Shown: positions 52,926-63,905 of the stretch, piece by piece | How positions within the stretch are numbered: the first letter of the stretch is position 1 | Layout: each line of letters starts with the position of its first letter | NCBI GenBank assembly: GCA_020852515.1 | Contig: JADZAS010000023.1 | Location: forward strand, 1-64,000 | Direction: 5' to 3' | DNA: 64,000 nucleotides | Origin: Phycisphaerales bacterium | GTDB lineage: Bacteria > Planctomycetota > Phycisphaerae > Phycisphaerales > UBA5793 | Translations under genes and position numbers: made by a program | Notes under the pieces: model-generated | The model's database searches: none | Told to the model about the DNA's origin: nothing | Seen by the model: the letters and a program-made list of their open reading frames with translations, nothing else

Positions 52926-54134
52926 ATGCCACAACCGGATACGACGATCGACGCACTTCTGCGCGGTACGGCGGCAGTCTACACGCGCGATGAGCTCGCC
53001 GGCAGGCTCGCAAAGGCCAGCGCCGCCGGGCGTCCGCTGCGCGTGAAACTTGGCCTCGATCCGTCAAGCCCGGACATCCATCTCGGCCACACCGTGGTCC
53101 TCGGCCTGATGCGCCGATTTCAGGATCTCGGCCACATCGCGGTGCTCATCATCGGCGACTACACCGCTCGAATCGGCGACCCCACCGGCAAGTCCAAGAC
53201 GAGGCCGATGCTCACCGAACTGGAGATCGACGCCAACGCCCAGACGTATCTCGAGCAGGCGACCCGTGTGCTCGACGCCGATCCGAGCCGGCTCGAAGTC
53301 CGCCGCAACAGCGAGTGGCTCTCGAAACTGACGTTTGCTGACACGATCCGCCTGGCGAGCCACATGACCGTGGCCCGCATGCTCGAGCGCGACACGTTCG
53401 ACAAGCGATACAAGGCGGGTCAGCCGATCTCGGTGCACGAGTTTCTCTACCCACTCATGCAGGGTTGGGACTCGGTGTGCATCCGCGCCGACGTCGAACT
53501 CGGCGGCACCGACCAGACGTTCAACAACCTCGTCGGTCGCGACTTTCAGATCGCCAACGATCAGCCGCCGCAGATCGTGATTACCATGCCGATCCTGCGA
53601 GGGCTCGACGGGCGCGAGAAGATGAGCAAGTCGCTGGGCAATTACATCGGCGTGACGGAGAGCGCCGACGAGATGTTCGGCAAGACGATGTCGATCCCGG
53701 ATGACCTCATGTCCGAGTGGTTCACGCTGTGCACCGCCGTCCCCGCCGACGAGATCGAAGCGCTGTGCGATGCGCAGCGCACGCACCCGCGCCAGGCCAA
53801 GGAGCGACTCGGCCGCGAAATCGTCAAGCGGTTCCACGGGCCCGAAGCGGCACAGCGCGCGGCGCAGGAATTCGCGTCCCGGTTTCGCGAGGGCAATCTT
53901 CCAGCCGATCTGGAGACGCACCGGCTGGCGCTCGAGTCGGCGGGCGTGCTCGACCTGATGCGCGAAGTCGGCTTTGCCGCCAGCAACAACGAGGCCCGCC
54001 GACTGGTCGCCCAGGGCGGCGTGAGCATCGACGAGCAGAAGGTCTCCGATCCGACGCTGACGGTGCCGCTCAAAGCGGACGGTATCATCCTCCGCGTGGG
54101 CAAGCGGCGCGTCTGCCGAATCGTCCGCGCATGA
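52926..54134 (+). CDS. tyrS: Tyrosyl-tRNA synthetase
   Basis: 402 residues. Class Ic synthetase: HLGHTVVLGLMRRFQ carries the HIGH-like signature, KMSKSLGN the KMSKS loop, and DVELGGTDQTFNNLVGRDFQ the Tyr-site region. A C-terminal S4 RNA-binding domain (about 335-400, ASNNEARRLVAQGGVSID) is present. It is the TyrZ-like form, since the gap between motifs is short. The next gene begins 23 bases downstream. Confidence 0.96.
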   Translation: MPQPDTTIDALLRGTAAVYTRDELAGRLAKASAAGRPLRVKLGLDPSSPDIHLGHTVVLGLMRRFQDLGHIAVLIIGDYTARIGDPTGKSKTRPMLTELEIDANAQTYLEQATRVLDADPSRLEVRRNSEWLSKLTFADTIRLASHMTVARMLERDTFDKRYKAGQPISVHEFLYPLMQGWDSVCIRADVELGGTDQTFNNLVGRDFQIANDQPPQIVITMPILRGLDGREKMSKSLGNYIGVTESADEMFGKTMSIPDDLMSEWFTLCTAVPADEIEALCDAQRTHPRQAKERLGREIVKRFHGPEAAQRAAQEFASRFREGNLPADLETHRLALESAGVLDLMREVGFAASNNEARRLVAQGGVSIDEQKVSDPTLTVPLKADGIILRVGKRRVCRIVRA

Positions 54135-54157
54135 CACCGCCATCCCGGAGGTCAGAG

Positions 54158-54688
54158 ATGAGAGCCCACCAGTGCAGCGCTGCCACGCGCGTCATCCCTG
54201 CGGCAATCGGACAGTTGATTATCCACTTGTCCGCTGATGGGTCGCTGCGATCGCAATGGCGGCAGCTGGCGGATGAAGGCGGCCATGTCCGCAGGAAAGG
54301 CAACTCGCCATGGCTCGACCACGTCGCGGATCGCCTGCGCGGCTACTTTGCCGGCGACGCCATCCCCGACTGGTCCGACGTGCCAACACCCGAGGGCCCC
54401 GAATTCCAGCGCCGCTGCTGGGAGGCTTGCCGGAGCATTCCGCACGGGCAGGTGCGCTCGTACGCCGAACTGGCGGAGATGGCGGGTTCGCGCATGGCTT
54501 CGCGCGCCGCGGGACAGGCGATGCGCTGCAACCCGCTTTCGGTCATTGTGCCATGCCATCGCGTCGTGGCCAGCGATGGCAGGCTGCACGGCTATGCGGG
54601 CACGACCAACAGCGCCAGCGATGCGCTGGGCATCAAGCGCGGCCTGCTCTCGCTTGAGCGCAACGCCGCGCTCGCCGCGGCTTATTGA
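54158..54688 (+). CDS. Methylated-DNA-protein cysteine methyltransferase
   Basis: 176 residues from ATG 54158, with GGAGG at 54147-54151; ATG 54131 overlaps the tyrS stop and lacks a ribosome site. C-terminal Ada/MGT domain: YAELAEMAGSRMASRAAGQAM, then the active-site PCHRV in SVIVPCHRVVASDG and GYAG. It repairs O6-alkylguanine in a suicide reaction. The ~80 residue N-terminal domain is less conserved, as usual. Follows tyrS in one transcription direction. Confidence 0.9.
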   Translation: MRAHQCSAATRVIPAAIGQLIIHLSADGSLRSQWRQLADEGGHVRRKGNSPWLDHVADRLRGYFAGDAIPDWSDVPTPEGPEFQRRCWEACRSIPHGQVRSYAELAEMAGSRMASRAAGQAMRCNPLSVIVPCHRVVASDGRLHGYAGTTNSASDALGIKRGLLSLERNAALAAAY

Positions 54689-54717
54689 TCCTCCTGGAAC
54701 GAACCCGAGGCGACAGC

Positions 54718-55905
54718 ATGCCTTTCCGGACCGAACTGTGCGGCTCCGTGCAATGGAACTCGTGGGGCCTGGACCTTGATCCCGCATCCATCGAGCAGAT
54801 GCGCAACGCGTGCGAACTGCCCGTGAGCGTCTCGGCTGCGCTGATGCCCGATGCGCACGTCGGCTACGGACTGCCCATCGGCGGCGTGCTCGCTACGGAT
54901 AATGCCGTGATCCCGTACGCGGTCGGTGTGGACATTGCCTGCCGCATGAAGCTGAGCGTGCTCGATCTGCCGGTGAACGCGCTGCGCGGCCAGGTGGATC
55001 GGCTCTCAAACGCTCTGACGGCGGAAACGTCGTTTGGCATGGGCGCCAGGTGGGAGAAGAAGCGCGATCATCCGGTGCTGCAGATGGACTGGTCTGTAAG
55101 CCCCGTGACGCGGCAGGCGCGCGACAAGGCGTGGTGGCAACTGGGCACCAGCGGCTCGGGCAATCACTTCGTCGAGTTCGGTCGCCTGACGCTCGACGAG
55201 CCGGACCTGGGCCTGGCCGCGGGCGAATACGTCGCACTGCTCAGTCACAGCGGCAGCCGGGGCGCCGGCTTTGCCGTGGCCAATCACTATTCGAAACTGG
55301 CGATGGAACTGCACCCGGAACTGCCCAAGGCGCTGCGACACCTGGCCTGGCTCGATCTCGACACCGATCCCGGCCGCGAGTACTGGGCGGCAATGGAACT
55401 GATGGGCGCCTACGCCTCGGCCAACCACGCGCTGATCCACGAGGGTGTGGTGCGAAACCTCGGAGCACGCGCGATCGCCGGCGTGGAGAACCACCACAAC
55501 TTTGCATGGAAAGAGGAACACGGCGGTCGCGAGGTCATCGTTCACCGCAAAGGCGCCACTCCCGCCGGTACTGGCGTGCTGGGGGTCATCCCCGGCTCGA
55601 TGGCCGATCCCGGCTTCATCGTGCGCGGCAAGGGAAGCGCCGCCTCGCTCAACTCCGCTTCGCACGGCGCCGGGCGCGCCATGTCCCGCTCCGAAGCGCG
55701 AAGGTCTTTCCGCTGGTCGCATGTGAAGAAGCTGCTCGCCGAGCGCGAGATCACGCTGCTCAGCGCCGGTCTCGATGAGGCGCCGATGGCGTACAAGGAC
55801 ATCCGGCAGGTCATGGCCCAGCAGGATGATCTCGTGGACGTTGTCGGCCGGTTCGATCCCCTTATCGTGCGCATGGCGCCCGATGGCGAGCGTGCCGAGG
55901 ACTGA
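54718..55905 (+). CDS. rtcB: RtcB-family RNA ligase
   Basis: 395 residues from ATG 54718. Metal/GMP-site residues are visible: LMPDAHVGYGLPIGGV, Cys in YAVGVDIACRMKLSV, GTSGSGNHFVEFG, LSHSGSRG, VENHHNFAW, HRKGATPA, and the guanylated His in SASHGAGRAMSR. RtcB joins 2',3'-cyclic phosphate and 5'-OH RNA ends. The protein is shorter than E. coli RtcB (408) and fits the RtcB2-like group. The start overlaps no ribosome site; the frame is open 33 bases upstream. Confidence 0.93.
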   Translation: MPFRTELCGSVQWNSWGLDLDPASIEQMRNACELPVSVSAALMPDAHVGYGLPIGGVLATDNAVIPYAVGVDIACRMKLSVLDLPVNALRGQVDRLSNALTAETSFGMGARWEKKRDHPVLQMDWSVSPVTRQARDKAWWQLGTSGSGNHFVEFGRLTLDEPDLGLAAGEYVALLSHSGSRGAGFAVANHYSKLAMELHPELPKALRHLAWLDLDTDPGREYWAAMELMGAYASANHALIHEGVVRNLGARAIAGVENHHNFAWKEEHGGREVIVHRKGATPAGTGVLGVIPGSMADPGFIVRGKGSAASLNSASHGAGRAMSRSEARRSFRWSHVKKLLAEREITLLSAGLDEAPMAYKDIRQVMAQQDDLVDVVGRFDPLIVRMAPDGERAED

Positions 55906-55908
55906 GCC

Positions 55909-56514
55909 TCATTCGATTTCGACGTTCTCGATGCGCCGCAGCACGCCGCTCGCCTCAACGGGAAAGAGCAGGCTGAGCCTTTCAGGAGTCAGGTACGCGT
56001 CGATTTCCGCCTTGGCGCCGGTGAGGTGCACGTTCTTCGACTGGGTCGCGGCAAACCCCTCGACCACCTCGCCGTCTCCCTGGGCTTCACCCTTGAGTTC
56101 GCCTCGCTTGATGGCCGCGGCGAAGCGGTCCGCATCGGCTGCTAAGTAGATGATCTCTCCCGATTCGGTGATCAGCAGCCGCGTCAGCGAATAGCGCGTT
56201 TCGCTCTCCTGCTCGCGCTGTTCGGCGATCTGCAGGATGACGGCCTCGCCCACGGCGCGAACAAAGACTGTGTCCTGCTCGATCGTGAACTTCTGCTCGC
56301 CGTCGTTCCACCGGGTGGTGCCGACGTGCGTCTTGCCCTCGCCGAGGTGGTGCACGAAGAAGATCGAATCGCCGCCGACCCACGCGCCTTCGAGCCTGGC
56401 CGCCTGCTCGGCATCAATCGGCTCGCCGAGCAGGTGCGTAGTAGTCACCGACGAACAGGCGCCCAGGGTCAGAAGCAGCAGGGCAAACAGTATTGAATTG
56501 AGCGATCGAAGCAC
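55909..56514 (-). CDS. Lipoprotein of unknown function
   Basis: 201 residues from GTG 56514, with GAGGAG eight bases upstream. Lipoprotein signal LLLTLGACSS. The mature part alternates beta strands (AWVGGDSIFFVHHLGEGKTHVG, ETRYSLTRLLITESGEIIYL), possibly a lipocalin-like or DUF-type barrel. Not recognised. Three bases from the convergent rtcB stop. Confidence 0.75.
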   Translation of the reverse strand: MLRSLNSILFALLLLTLGACSSVTTTHLLGEPIDAEQAARLEGAWVGGDSIFFVHHLGEGKTHVGTTRWNDGEQKFTIEQDTVFVRAVGEAVILQIAEQREQESETRYSLTRLLITESGEIIYLAADADRFAAAIKRGELKGEAQGDGEVVEGFAATQSKNVHLTGAKAEIDAYLTPERLSLLFPVEASGVLRRIENVEIE

Positions 56515-56690
56515 TTGAATCTCCTCTCATGCCGTGGCATTGTTGGTGTCAAAATGGATGAAGGATGATGCAGCGCTGCTGATTGTGAGTCAAGCCGGCG
56601 TGACGCGACTGCGTTGACCAGCGCGCCCGGGCGTTTACACTCGCTTGGGTCCACGGACAAGCGCCGCGCGGGCGCGCCACTGGAGCAGGC

Positions 56691-57581
56691 ATGCGATTCG
56701 ACCAGATCCTGGCCGATCATCGACCGAGCATTTCCTTCGAGTTTTTTCCGCCCAAGTCGGATGAAGCCGCGAGGACGCTGTATTCGACGGTTTCCGGGCT
56801 CGAACCGCTCGGGCCCTCGTTCGTCTCCGTCACGTATGGCGCCGGGGGATCGACGCGCGACCGCACGCGGGAACTCGTACTCCGCCTGAGGCGCGACACG
56901 ACGCTGACGACCGTGCCGCATCTCACGTGCGTGAACTCCTCGCGCCGCGAGATCGCAGAGATCCTGCAGAGTTACGTCGAGGGAGGAGTCGAAAACGTGC
57001 TGGCCTTGCGCGGCGACCTGCCGCCCGGCGCCGAGCATTTCGAGCCACCCGCGGATGGGTTCCGCTACGCCAGCGACCTCGTCGCGTTCATCCGCAAGGA
57101 GTTCCCAGCGCTGGGGATCGGCGTGGCCGGGTATCCGGAAGGGCACCCCGAGACGACCGACAAGATGCTTGATCTCGACAACCTCAAGCGCAAGGTGGAC
57201 GCGGGCGCTGACGTGGTCATCACGCAGCTGTTCTTCGACAATCGCGACTTCTACGACTTTGTCGAGCGCTGCGAATTGGTCGGCATCAGCAAGCCCATCG
57301 TGGCCGGCATCATGCCGATCCAATCCATCGCCGGAGTCAAGCGCATGGCGAGCCTGAGCGGGGCGCGCCTGCCGGCCGAACTGTTGCGGGCCCTGGCCCG
57401 GGCGGGCGATGATGACGAGCGCGTAGCCAGCGTCGGCGCTCACTGGGCGGCCGACCAGTGCCGCCGCCTGCTCGACCACCAGGTACGCGGGCTGCACTTC
57501 TACACGCTCAACCGGTCCGCCGCGACGCGCCGCATCTACGAGAGCCTTGGCATCAAGCACTCACATCAGTTGCGGGCCTGA
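56691..57581 (+). CDS. metF: Methylenetetrahydrofolate reductase
   Basis: 296 residues, the usual bacterial length. FAD-dependent TIM barrel making 5-methyl-THF for methionine synthesis: SFEFFPPKSDEAARTL, SVTYGAGGSTRDRT, HLTCVNSSR, NVLALRGDLP, VITQLFFDN and VAGIMPIQS. An intergenic region of 176 bases precedes it without a recognisable riboswitch. No metH or metE nearby. Confidence 0.96.
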   Translation: MRFDQILADHRPSISFEFFPPKSDEAARTLYSTVSGLEPLGPSFVSVTYGAGGSTRDRTRELVLRLRRDTTLTTVPHLTCVNSSRREIAEILQSYVEGGVENVLALRGDLPPGAEHFEPPADGFRYASDLVAFIRKEFPALGIGVAGYPEGHPETTDKMLDLDNLKRKVDAGADVVITQLFFDNRDFYDFVERCELVGISKPIVAGIMPIQSIAGVKRMASLSGARLPAELLRALARAGDDDERVASVGAHWAADQCRRLLDHQVRGLHFYTLNRSAATRRIYESLGIKHSHQLRA

Positions 57582-57599
57582 AGCGGAGCGGCGCACCAC

Positions 57600-57629
57600 A
57601 AAAAAAGCCCGCGCTCGTCAAGCGCGGGC
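57600..57629 (-). terminator. Rho-independent terminator of DUF1579 lipoprotein gene
   Basis: GCCCGCGCT (57607-57615) pairs with AGCGCGGGC (57621-57629) around a 5-base loop. On the minus strand the stem is followed by a run of seven T (57606-57600). Confidence 0.85.
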
Positions 57630-57655
57630 CTCCGGGATTCGCGGGTGAAATCGCT

Positions 57656-58255
57656 TCAGCGCCTGCGGGTGTACACGATTTCCATGGTTTTCATTTCGTC
57701 GCCGCCGCGCTTCTCAAACCACTCGAACGTGTACTTGTCCGGGCTCACGATGGTGATGACCTCGCGGCACTTCTGAATGCCGCCCATCTCACCGAGGTTC
57801 ATCTCGCACTCGAAGTTGAACACCTTGCCGTCCTGCGTGCAGTGACCCTCAGAGGTCATCAGGCCCGTGGACATCGAATCGCCCCAGACGTTGATGTACT
57901 TGCCGGTCATGTTGTCATAGCAGGTGAGGCCCTTGCCGGTGAACTTTTCGCCCTCCCACTCGCCCTCGTACTCGCCTTCGAGGTAGCGGCCGTCCATGAT
58001 CATGCGATTGACCGCGACGCCGGTCGAGACCATGGGTTCGCCGCCTGGCTCCATCCACATGGTGTTGACGACGTCCCAGGTGCCGACCATGGACTTGAGG
58101 TGCTCCTGATGTTCGCCGGGCTGGTTCATGGCCTCCCACTGGGCCATCATCTCTTCCGGATCCATCTCCGGTTCGTCGGACGAAGCACAACCGGTGAATG
58201 ATGCAAGCGCAACCGCCGCGGCGGCCGACCAGCCGAAGATGCAAAGCCGATTCAT
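57656..58255 (-). CDS. DUF1579-type lipoprotein
   Basis: 199 residues from ATG 58255, GAGAGAC upstream. Signal peptide with lipobox SFTGCASS. Acidic Met-rich linker (EMDPEEMMAQWEAMNQPG), then a DUF1579 domain: LKSMVGTWDVVNTMWMEPGGEPM, RYLEGEYEGEWEGEKF, GLTCYDNMTGKYINVWGDSM. The family folds as a lipocalin-like barrel of unknown role. Followed by a strong terminator. Confidence 0.85.
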   Translation of the reverse strand: MNRLCIFGWSAAAAVALASFTGCASSDEPEMDPEEMMAQWEAMNQPGEHQEHLKSMVGTWDVVNTMWMEPGGEPMVSTGVAVNRMIMDGRYLEGEYEGEWEGEKFTGKGLTCYDNMTGKYINVWGDSMSTGLMTSEGHCTQDGKVFNFECEMNLGEMGGIQKCREVITIVSPDKYTFEWFEKRGGDEMKTMEIVYTRRR

Positions 58256-58413
58256 GACGTCTCTCCTGCAATTGATCACCCGATCGAGTTGAAGCCGGGC
58301 AACGTGCCGGCGGCGATCGGTATTTGTTCGGATATCTTTGCATCGTGGAGCGTCTTTGGCAAGTTCGCGCCAGCCGACTCGGAACCGCCCGCAGGGCCCG
58401 GCTACAACTACCC

Positions 58414-59928
<1,515 letters not shown>

Positions 59929-60017
59929 CGCTTCGGAAAACCGAATCTGGTGGAGCAATGCGTTGTTCCGGGGCATCTACCCGGGCGTGGACATCGCGAT
60001 ATGAACCAGTCGTCGAC

Positions 60018-60977
60018 CTACCGCATCCGCTTCTCGGAATCCGGTCCGACGTAGATAACGCAATCCGCGCGGCCCTCATCCTCTTCGCGCAGCGTGTCGG
60101 ACCAGTCGTTCACCATCGAAATCGTCCAGAGGAGGACGTCGCTGCGCTGATCGGCAATGCGCGAAACCGTGCCGCCGGAGTAGTCACAGTGCATCTGCCC
60201 AACGACGTGCACAACCGGGTGCCGCCCCTGGGCGACGGCCGACAGGATTGAATCAGCCATCGTGGCGTCCCACATGTTCTGCGCGCGGTAGTAGCCCTCG
60301 CCGTCGACCGGCGGCGCATTCGGGTTCGGGCTCCCCTCGCCGTGGTCCCCCATCATTTCAAAGAACTTCTCGCGATACCGGCCGCCGGTGAGCGACTCGG
60401 GAACGACGAACAACCTCTGCTGCTCGGCGCTGAGTTGACGCAGCGAATCGAAGCCATCGAGGCGTGCTTTTGTGACATACCGACGGGGAGCATTCGCGGC
60501 GATGACCGGTTGTCCGTTGGCCCTGGCCGTCTCGACCATGGCCCGGTGGCCCGGAGGATAGTTCGATGCGAACCGGTCAGCCGCGGCCCAGAACTCCGGT
60601 TCCTTTTCAGTGACTCCCGTGAGGTAGTCATCAAGCGAGACTTGCTCATCGCGCTCGAAGAACTCCATGCTCAGCGCCGCGTCGGGCTGCGCCGCCGCGA
60701 CCTGCTCCCACAGCCGTAACGCCGTGGCGAGCCCGATCGGGTGGCCGTGCCTCTCGCCGATGAGCACGACGTCGGCCTCGCCGGCCGCCCGGACGAGATC
60801 CTCCCACTGCATCGGCGAGCCGTTCATGCCGTTGAAGAGGCGCAATTCATGCACATCAACCTCTGCGACTGGCTCATTGGGGTCGGGCAAGGGGCGCACC
60901 ATCCGATCGCCCGGTCCCTTGCAACCCACCAGAAGCGACAGGCTCGCGATCACTGCAACTGCGGTTTTATGAATCAT
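60018..60977 (-). CDS. ChaN-like lipoprotein
   Basis: 319 residues from ATG 60977. Lipoprotein signal SLSLLVGCKG, then a ChaN/EreA-like domain: ADVVLIGERHGHPIGLATAL, LSMEFFERDEQVSLDDYLTG, and HVVGQMHCDYSGGTV. ChaN proteins bind haem or iron at the outer membrane; Cys-His residues in the last motif could do so. A region of 89 bases separates it from the convergent aldehyde dehydrogenase. Confidence 0.83.
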   Translation of the reverse strand: MIHKTAVAVIASLSLLVGCKGPGDRMVRPLPDPNEPVAEVDVHELRLFNGMNGSPMQWEDLVRAAGEADVVLIGERHGHPIGLATALRLWEQVAAAQPDAALSMEFFERDEQVSLDDYLTGVTEKEPEFWAAADRFASNYPPGHRAMVETARANGQPVIAANAPRRYVTKARLDGFDSLRQLSAEQQRLFVVPESLTGGRYREKFFEMMGDHGEGSPNPNAPPVDGEGYYRAQNMWDATMADSILSAVAQGRHPVVHVVGQMHCDYSGGTVSRIADQRSDVLLWTISMVNDWSDTLREEDEGRADCVIYVGPDSEKRMR

Positions 60978-61057
60978 GCGCAAGGATCGCACGCGCCGGG
61001 GGCCGGTCAACCGGCTTGCGCCCAATCAGGTTGACATTCCTGAAAGGTGAGGCGCGC

Positions 61058-62005
61058 TCAGCCGCCCAGCGCTTCGGCGTTGAGCGACTTTGACCTCGGC
61101 CGCACGAGCGGGGCCGCCTGCTTGTCTGCATGGTAACTCGAGCGCACCATCGGGCCGCTTTCCACGCCGCGGAAGCCTCGCTCGAGACCCTCCCGCCGGA
61201 AGCGCTCGAACGCGCCAGGATCGACCCAGCGATCCACGGGCAGGTGGTTGCGCGTCGGCTGAAGGTACTGGCCGATGGTGAGAATGTCGCAATCGCTGCC
61301 GGCTCGCACATCGTCCATCAGTTCGAGCACTTCGTCATCGCGCTCGCCGATGCCGACCATGATCCCCGTCTTGGTGACCAGCCCGGCGTCCTTGCAGCGG
61401 CGCAGCAACTCGATCGATCGATGGTACTTCGCCTGGGGGCGGACCGTGCGGTACATCCGCCGCACCGTTTCCATGTTGTGGCTGAGCACCTCGGGTTCGG
61501 CGTCGATCACCTTCTGCAGCGCGTCCCATTTGCCGCAGAAGTCCGGTATCAGCACCTCGACGCTCGTGTCGGGGCACATGGCGTGCGTCTGGCGGATGGT
61601 CTCAGCCCAGATCGACGCTCCGCCATCGGGCAGCTCGTCTCGGTTGACGCTGGTGATGACCACGTACCTGAGATTCATGATCCGCACGGCGTCGGCCACG
61701 CGACCCGGCTCATCGACGTCGAGCACCGGCGGCCGGCCGGTCTTGACATGGCAGAAGCCGCACGAGCGCGTGCAGACATCGCCGAGGATCATGATGGTGG
61801 CGACCCCGTCGGCCCAGCACTCGCCCATGTTGGGGCACTTGGCCTCTTCACAGACGGTGTGGAGGTTGTGGCCCGTGACCAAATCGCGCAGTTCGTGGTA
61901 CTTCTCTCCCCCGGGCAGCCGCGCGCGGATCCACTGCGGCTTGCGCCGGCGGAAATCCAGCGGCTCGGCGCTGAGGATCAGGTTGGAAAGGCTCAGGCTG
62001 CTCAT
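61058..62005 (-). CDS. lipA: Lipoyl synthase
   Basis: 315 residues. Radical SAM enzyme that inserts sulfur into octanoyl groups. Auxiliary cluster [12 protein letters not shown], radical SAM cluster CTRSCGFC, and the C-terminal RSSYHAD Ser ligand are all present. Conserved [14 protein letters not shown] and [14 protein letters not shown] are intact. No lipB is adjacent. The start ATG 62005 follows TAAACT by nine bases on the minus strand. Confidence 0.96.
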   Translation of the reverse strand: MSSLSLSNLILSAEPLDFRRRKPQWIRARLPGGEKYHELRDLVTGHNLHTVCEEAKCPNMGECWADGVATIMILGDVCTRSCGFCHVKTGRPPVLDVDEPGRVADAVRIMNLRYVVITSVNRDELPDGGASIWAETIRQTHAMCPDTSVEVLIPDFCGKWDALQKVIDAEPEVLSHNMETVRRMYRTVRPQAKYHRSIELLRRCKDAGLVTKTGIMVGIGERDDEVLELMDDVRAGSDCDILTIGQYLQPTRNHLPVDRWVDPGAFERFRREGLERGFRGVESGPMVRSSYHADKQAAPLVRPRSKSLNAEALGG

Positions 62006-62237
62006 GGGAACTCAAGTTTATGCATCGGCTGGATCGGGTGGCGCTGGAGTGAAAGTCTGCGGCCGCCGTTGGGGTCAGGTCGATAGTCGCTGGATGACCG
62101 CCTTGACGGATCTGCATCGTCAGGGCACGCACGGCTCACCGCGGATAAGATGCCAAAGGCCGAGTTCCGGCCCACGGCGCCCTCCCGCGGCCCGCGCCGC
62201 AGCCCAGCCGATTCTCCCTTCATCGGAGTTCGACACG

Positions 62238-63836
62238 ATGACCGTCGATTCGACCCGCTCTGAGACAAGTTTCACCCGACGCAGCCCGCTGGCGATGCGG
62301 CGCTGCGTCCTTTCCAATGTCGCGCGGCCGCGGCCGTTTTTTGCCCGCGCGGGGCTCTGCGGCATGGTCCTTTCCGCGGTCAGCCTGACCGGCTGCCAGT
62401 GGGACTCGTTCATGGACCCGTCCGTGACGGGCCGCTTCGACGAGACGCCGATCCGCGTACCCATTCTCGACCGCATCGCCGTGATCGAAACCGATCAGGA
62501 CGATTCGATCCAGGCGACGGAGATCCAGCCGTCGGATCTGATTGCCGAGCCGGTCATCTACAAAGTCGGCCCCGGCGATCTGCTGACGATCGATGTCTTC
62601 GAGTTCATCGCGCCCGGCCAGCCTTACGTCATTCAGCGCAGCGTGGATGAGCGCGGTTTCATCACCATCCCACAGTTGGGACAGGTGTACGTGGCGGAAC
62701 TGACCGAGGCCGAGATCCGCGACAAGATCGCCGATCTCGTTGATCCGCAGTTCGTGCGCAATCCGGTGGTGAGCGTCGTTTCGGAAACCAAGCGCCAGAC
62801 CACCTACAACGTGATCGCCGGCGTGGGCACCTCGAACACCTACTTCATTCCCGAGCCGAACTTCCGCCTGCTCGACGCCATCGCAACGGCCGGCGGCATT
62901 CCCGACACCGTGCGAACCATCAGGATCGTGCGCCAAGTTCCGCTTAAGCGCGAGGTCGAACTCGGCCACGGCAGCCCGGAGCGCGACGATCCGATGGACG
63001 ATGAAGTCCCGGTAGAAATGCCCGAGCCGCGGAGCCCGGACGAGGACATTCTCGATCTCATCGATGACGTGATTGAGGGCACGCCCGACAAGCCCGGTGT
63101 GGTCGGAGCCGACGCCTCTGATTTGCGGCACCGCACGAGCCGGCGCCAGCCGCCCGCCGGCGATGGCGCGCAAAATGTTCCGCCGGCGATCGATATGCCC
63201 GCTCCAGCAAGCGAGGACCGCGACACCGATTGGGCCTACCTCGGCGGCAAGTGGGTGCAGATCGCGCGCAGTCCTGAATCCAAGGCCCTGGCGGCCAAAC
63301 AGGAGACGCAAGAAGCCGAGCAGGAGTTCGAGCAACTCGTGACGCAGCGCGTGATCGAGGTGCCCGTCGAGCCGCTCATGGATGGGCTCGCGTCGTACAA
63401 CATCGTCATTCGCCCCAACGACATCATCATGATCCCGCGACCGCTGCAGGGCCTGGTGCACCTCGATGGCGAAGTCGCGCGAGGCGGCACGCTGGCCATC
63501 CCGCTCAACGGCCGCCTGACGCTCAAGCGGGCCATCGCGGCCTCCGGCGGCCTTGGGCCGCTGGCCATTCCCGAACGCCTTGAGATCCACCGCATCCTCA
63601 ACGACAACCTCGAAGCGATCGTCATGCTCAATTACCGGGCGATCAAGGAGGGCGTCGAGCCGGACGTGTATCTCAAGCCTGACGATCTGATTGTCGTGGG
63701 CACGACGTGGTACGCAGCGCCGCTGGCGGTGATCCGCAACGGCTTCCGGACCTCGTATGGGTTCGGATTCCTGCTCGACCGGAACTTCGGCAATGACGTG
63801 TTCGGGGCGCCTCCAGTGAACAGGGTTGGCCAATAG
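62238..63836 (+). CDS. Wza-like polysaccharide export protein
   Basis: 532 residues from ATG 62238; the longer upstream frame is antisense to lipA. Lipoprotein signal SAVSLTGCQW. Polysaccharide export (Poly_export) domain at about 115-200: YKVGPGDLLTIDVFEF, SVDERGFITIPQLGQVYV, and the two SLBB domains, one interrupted by a long acidic insert (about 250-360), the second at PLQGLVHLDGEVARGGTLAI. It forms an outer-membrane exit for capsule or exopolysaccharide. Longer than Wza (379) mainly because of the insert. Likely first gene of an export locus to the right. Confidence 0.88.
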   Translation: MTVDSTRSETSFTRRSPLAMRRCVLSNVARPRPFFARAGLCGMVLSAVSLTGCQWDSFMDPSVTGRFDETPIRVPILDRIAVIETDQDDSIQATEIQPSDLIAEPVIYKVGPGDLLTIDVFEFIAPGQPYVIQRSVDERGFITIPQLGQVYVAELTEAEIRDKIADLVDPQFVRNPVVSVVSETKRQTTYNVIAGVGTSNTYFIPEPNFRLLDAIATAGGIPDTVRTIRIVRQVPLKREVELGHGSPERDDPMDDEVPVEMPEPRSPDEDILDLIDDVIEGTPDKPGVVGADASDLRHRTSRRQPPAGDGAQNVPPAIDMPAPASEDRDTDWAYLGGKWVQIARSPESKALAAKQETQEAEQEFEQLVTQRVIEVPVEPLMDGLASYNIVIRPNDIIMIPRPLQGLVHLDGEVARGGTLAIPLNGRLTLKRAIAASGGLGPLAIPERLEIHRILNDNLEAIVMLNYRAIKEGVEPDVYLKPDDLIVVGTTWYAAPLAVIRNGFRTSYGFGFLLDRNFGNDVFGAPPVNRVGQ

Positions 63837-63905
63837 TCCTGAAAAACCGGTCCAATAACGGAGCATCTTGCTACAATCCGGTGTTTTGGAAACCGGAAGC
63901 GGCCG
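63837..63905. other. Intergenic with possible -10 box
   Basis: TACAAT at 63872-63877 may be a -10 element for the gene beginning near 63906. No matching -35 is clear. Confidence 0.3.

Noticed and set aside
56515-56690. SAM or cobalamin riboswitch before metF
   Set aside because: The 176-base gap has no recognisable riboswitch core or terminator hairpin.
61275-62237. Upstream extension of the polysaccharide export protein
   Set aside because: Antisense to lipA; the lipoprotein signal sits after ATG 62238.
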